Source of the DNA: Actinomycetes bacterium
Lineage (GTDB): Bacteria > Actinomycetota > Acidimicrobiia > Acidimicrobiales > Palsa-688
Reading direction: 5' to 3'
DNA length: 7,610 bases
Assembly (NCBI GenBank): GCA_021816565.1
Contig: JAKAXN010000220.1
Coordinates: forward strand, 1-7,610
In this document: positions 5,517 through 7,610 of the stretch, one piece after another
Numbering within the stretch: position 1 is the stretch's first letter
Layout of the letters: each line of letters starts with the position of its first letter
The notes under the pieces: generated by a model
Databases searched by the model: none
What the model was told of the DNA's origin: nothing
Seen by the model: only the letters and a program-made list of their open reading frames with translations
Program-made: the position numbers and the translations under genes

Positions 5517-5840
5517 TTGTCCACCGCTCGAAAGACGTTCATCGCCGGGCTGGTCGTGTTCCTGGGCTTTGTGGTCTACCACGGTCTGTCCTCCTACGCG
5601 TGGAGCGCACAGACCACCCCTCCGAGCGGGGTGGCGCCCCAGACGGTCACCTACACCTGCGGCGCTCCGCTCGGGTCCGGTTACGTCCACGGGCCGGCCC
5701 GGACGGCCTACCCTCTCACCGGGCGGCCGTGCGGTGAGCGGACCCAGTACCAGTTCATGACCGTCGCCGACGTGATCCTCGGGGCGCTCGCCCTGGGCGT
5801 GGCCCTGACCTGGCGGCGGGGCAGCCCGGCCCCGGTCTGA
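5517..5840 (+). CDS. Small two-helix membrane protein, function unknown
   Basis: I do not recognise a family. From the TTG at 5517 the product has 107 residues. A short basic start (STARK) leads into a first membrane helix at about 7-22. A polar loop of about 58 residues follows, and then a second helix at about 82-98 and a short basic tail (WRRGSPAPV). By the positive-inside rule both ends are cytoplasmic and the loop faces outward. The loop has two cysteines, Cys48 in TYTCGAPLGSG and Cys72 in GRPCGER, that could form a disulfide. The hydrophobic pattern and matching -10 box support it as a real gene. No upstream in-frame ATG or GTG and no Shine-Dalgarno are present. The next gene begins 79 bases downstream with its own box, so no functional link is implied. 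Confidence 0.72.
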   Translation: MSTARKTFIAGLVVFLGFVVYHGLSSYAWSAQTTPPSGVAPQTVTYTCGAPLGSGYVHGPARTAYPLTGRPCGERTQYQFMTVADVILGALALGVALTWRRGSPAPV

Positions 5841-5841
5841 T

Positions 5842-5866
5842 CGCCGGCCCCGGTCGGGCCCCGGCG
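5842..5866 (+). terminator. GC-rich hairpin after the small membrane protein gene
   Basis: CGCCGG (5842-5847) pairs with CCGGCG (5861-5866). Inside, CCC/GGG (5849-5851 with 5856-5858) closes a GGTC loop, with a small internal loop between the two helices. It starts 2 nt after the stop codon. There is no T-tract, so its role as terminator is inferred from position. Confidence 0.4.
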
Positions 5867-5905
5867 TGGCCCGCTCGGGGACGGTCGGCGCCTGCGGCCG
5901 GGCGG

Positions 5906-5911
5906 TACTGT
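5906..5911 (+). promoter_or_regulatory. Putative -10 box of the serine hydrolase gene
   Basis: TACTGT lies 8 nt before the ATG at 5920. It supports that ATG over the GTG at 5866, which would place this box inside the coding region. Confidence 0.45.
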
Positions 5912-5919
5912 CGGCGCCC

Positions 5920-7053
5920 ATGGAGGTGCACGGCTTCGCCGAGGAGGGCTTCGGGCCGGTGGCGGACGTGTTCCGCTCCAACTTCGAGCTCCAAGGTGAC
6001 GTCGGCGCCAACGTGGCGGTGTACCGGGACGGGCGGCCCGTGGTCGACCTGTGGGCCGGTCTGGCCGATCCCGGGACCGGGCGGCCGTGGGACGGACAGA
6101 CCGTCGTAGGGGTGTTCTCCTGCTCGAAGGGGGTCATGGCCACCCTGGTCAACCTGCTGATCCAGGAAGGCAGCGTGGACCCGGACCAGCCGGTGTCCCG
6201 CTACTGGCCGGACTTCGCCGCCGCCGGCAAGCGGGACATCACCGTGGGGCAACTGCTGTCGCACCAGGCCGGGCTGGCGGCCATCGACGGCCGCTTCACC
6301 CTGGAGGAGGCGCTGTCATGGGATCCGGTGGTAGCGGCCCTGGCCTCGGCGGTCCCGCAGTGGGAGCCGGGCTCCCGCCACGGCTACCACATGCGCAGCT
6401 TCGGGTGGCTCACCGGCGAGCTGGTGCGCCGGGCCACCGGGCAGCGACCGGAAGCGGCACTGCGGTCGAGGGTGGTGGAGCCTCTCGGCCTGTCCCTGTG
6501 GCTGGGGATGCCGGAGGAGGAGCAGGGTCGCTGCGCCACGCTGTTGCCGCCCGGGCCGTCAGGTATCGACCTGGAGCAGCTGTTCGGCCCCGACTCCCTC
6601 CAGGCGAGAGTGGCCACCGGTCCGTCGGGGCTGTTCCGCTACGACGAGATGTGGAACTCGGTCCGCATCCGCAGCGCGGTGATCCCCTCGTCGGGGATGA
6701 TCACCGACGGCCGGTCACTCGCCCGCATGTACGCGTCGTGTGTCAGCGAGGTGGGCGGCCGGCGCCTGCTCGACCCGGACACCGCGGCCCGGGCGGCCGT
6801 CCCCCGGGCGGAGGGGCCCGACGAGATCCTCACCATCCCCACGGCCTTCGGCCTGGGCTACATGGTTGGTCCGTCGCTGCCGACCGGGTGCGGCGCCGGT
6901 TCGTTCGGTCACGGCGGCGCCGGCGGTTCGCTCGGGTTCGCCGATCCGGGAGCCCGGCTCGGCTTCGGCTACGCCATGAGCCGGATGCGCCTGGACCTCG
7001 ACGACACCCGGGCCGACGACCTGGTCGCGGCCGTGTACCGCAGCCTGGGCTAG
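5920..7053 (+). CDS. Serine hydrolase of the beta-lactamase / family VIII carboxylesterase fold
   Basis: With the ATG at 5920 the protein has 377 residues, usual for the family. It has the class C beta-lactamase fold but most likely acts as an esterase. The SxxK nucleophile motif is S67-C-S-K70 in GVFSCSKG. Tyr156, in the GYHMRSFGWLTGELVRR stretch, is the probable second catalytic residue. In place of the lactamase KTG there is H331-G-G, in FGHGGAGGSLGFADP, as in family VIII esterases. LLSHQAGL (112-119) is another family signature. No signal peptide is seen, so it should be cytoplasmic. An in-frame GTG at 5866 would add 18 residues without resemblance to the family and is not preferred. The true substrate is open: short-chain esters are likely and beta-lactam hydrolysis doubtful. 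It ends 9 bases from the convergent regulator gene. Confidence 0.9.
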   Translation: MEVHGFAEEGFGPVADVFRSNFELQGDVGANVAVYRDGRPVVDLWAGLADPGTGRPWDGQTVVGVFSCSKGVMATLVNLLIQEGSVDPDQPVSRYWPDFAAAGKRDITVGQLLSHQAGLAAIDGRFTLEEALSWDPVVAALASAVPQWEPGSRHGYHMRSFGWLTGELVRRATGQRPEAALRSRVVEPLGLSLWLGMPEEEQGRCATLLPPGPSGIDLEQLFGPDSLQARVATGPSGLFRYDEMWNSVRIRSAVIPSSGMITDGRSLARMYASCVSEVGGRRLLDPDTAARAAVPRAEGPDEILTIPTAFGLGYMVGPSLPTGCGAGSFGHGGAGGSLGFADPGARLGFGYAMSRMRLDLDDTRADDLVAAVYRSLG

Positions 7054-7062
7054 GGACCCGGC

Positions 7063-7610
7063 TCAGCCCATCTGCTCGCGGAGCACGGACAGGTCCACCG
7101 CCGGGCCGGAGCTGGGATAGGCCTGGACCGCCTCGAGATGCCGGCGGCTGAGCTCCCGGACGGCGTCGGCCTCCCCGGCGGCGATCAGGTCGATCATGTG
7201 GGCGTGGGTCTCCAGGGCGGCCCGGCGTTCCTCGACAGGGACCGACCCGCTGTGGCGGGACTGGTCGGCCCAGCCCCGCTCGTGGCTCGACCAGAGCTTC
7301 TCGAGGGCCCCGATGATGACGATGAGCGGCTCGTTGCCGCACAGGGCGACGATGGCCTCGTGGAACTGCCGGGACAGGCTGGTGGCGGCGAAGAGGTCCC
7401 CGACCGAGTCCATCGCCTCCTTCTGCAGGGCCCGGAGCCGGGGCACGACCTGCCGGCGGCGGTCCCGCCTCTCGGCACACAGAGCGGCGCAGGCCGGCTC
7501 GCACTCCCGGATGGCCCGGGCCACCTCCGGTATGGCCGACCGGTTGGCCGACAGCACCAGGGCCAGGGTGTAGGCCACGTTGGCCGAGGTGGGCCGGTGG
7601 ACCACCGCCC
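7063..7610 (-). CDS. GntR-family regulator, FCD ligand-binding domain (5'-truncated)
   Basis: This is the C-terminal effector domain of a FadR-subfamily transcription factor. The frame stays open to the window edge, so the winged helix is missing and the GTG at 7605 is almost surely an internal Val. Numbering from that codon, IPEVARAIRECEPACAALCAERRD (25-48) is the usual first FCD helix. QFHEAIVALCGN (80-91) is the central signature, and ETHAHMIDLIAAGEADAVRELSRRHL (132-157) is the last pair of helices. FCD domains bind a metal through Asp and three His together with an organic-acid effector. His82, His134 and His156 are present, but the Asp expected four residues before His82 is Ser78. It would act as a dimer on DNA. 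Its target genes are more likely beyond the right edge than the convergent hydrolase. Confidence 0.9.
   Translation of the reverse strand, partial: AVVHRPTSANVAYTLALVLSANRSAIPEVARAIRECEPACAALCAERRDRRRQVVPRLRALQKEAMDSVGDLFAATSLSRQFHEAIVALCGNEPLIVIIGALEKLWSSHERGWADQSRHSGSVPVEERRAALETHAHMIDLIAAGEADAVRELSRRHLEAVQAYPSSGPAVDLSVLREQMG

Noticed and set aside
5866..5919. GTG at 5866 as the start of the serine hydrolase
   Set aside because: It adds 18 residues without family resemblance, would contain the TACTGT box and overlaps the hairpin at 5842-5866.
6051..7151. Open frame of 366 codons overlapping the serine hydrolase
   Set aside because: Low-complexity Arg/Gly/Pro product in the +1 frame of a gene with clear catalytic motifs.

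Overview
The window is a piece of chromosome from a high-GC bacterium. Codon third positions are almost all G or C, and GTG and TTG starts are used. Most genes have a TANNNT-type -10 box 6-8 nt before the start codon, so they are probably transcribed without a leader. Together these point to an actinobacterium, but class and genus cannot be fixed from this sequence. The gene content looks like ordinary metabolism. There is no transposase, integrase, CRISPR array, toxin-antitoxin pair or phage gene.

Layout. 3-1370 (+) is an MFS transporter of the sugar-porter type, cut off at the left edge. It converges on an amidase-signature hydrolase (1436-2854, -), with a hairpin between the two stops. Upstream of the amidase on the same strand is a membrane-anchored YceI-like protein; its annotated start is moved from 3756 to a GTG at 3618. 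A 316-base divergent intergenic stretch (3619-3934) follows. It is packed with inverted repeats and ends in a long bulged hairpin plus T5 just before an SDR oxidoreductase (3935-4684, +). The SDR converges on a small pyridoxamine-phosphate-oxidase-like flavoprotein (4713-5135, -), which lies downstream of tRNA-Ser(GCU) (5262-5350, -). A two-helix membrane protein of unknown function (5517-5840, +) and a serine hydrolase of the beta-lactamase/family VIII esterase fold (5920-7053, +) follow. The right edge holds the C-terminal FCD domain of a GntR-type regulator (7063-7610, -), whose DNA-binding part lies outside the window.

How the genes relate. Almost every gene seems to have its own promoter, so this looks like a run of single-gene units. 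The only plausible co-transcribed pairs are yceI-amidase, which still has an internal promoter-like box in its 23-base gap, and tRNA-Ser followed by the flavoprotein gene. No shared pathway can be claimed.

The most unusual part is 3619-3934. It may encode a small structured RNA or a termination-control leader (about 3790-3919) in which a GNRA-capped hairpin competes with the base of the terminator-like stem. This is inferred from hand-read base pairing and matches no RNA family I recognise. Nothing else suggests a novel system.
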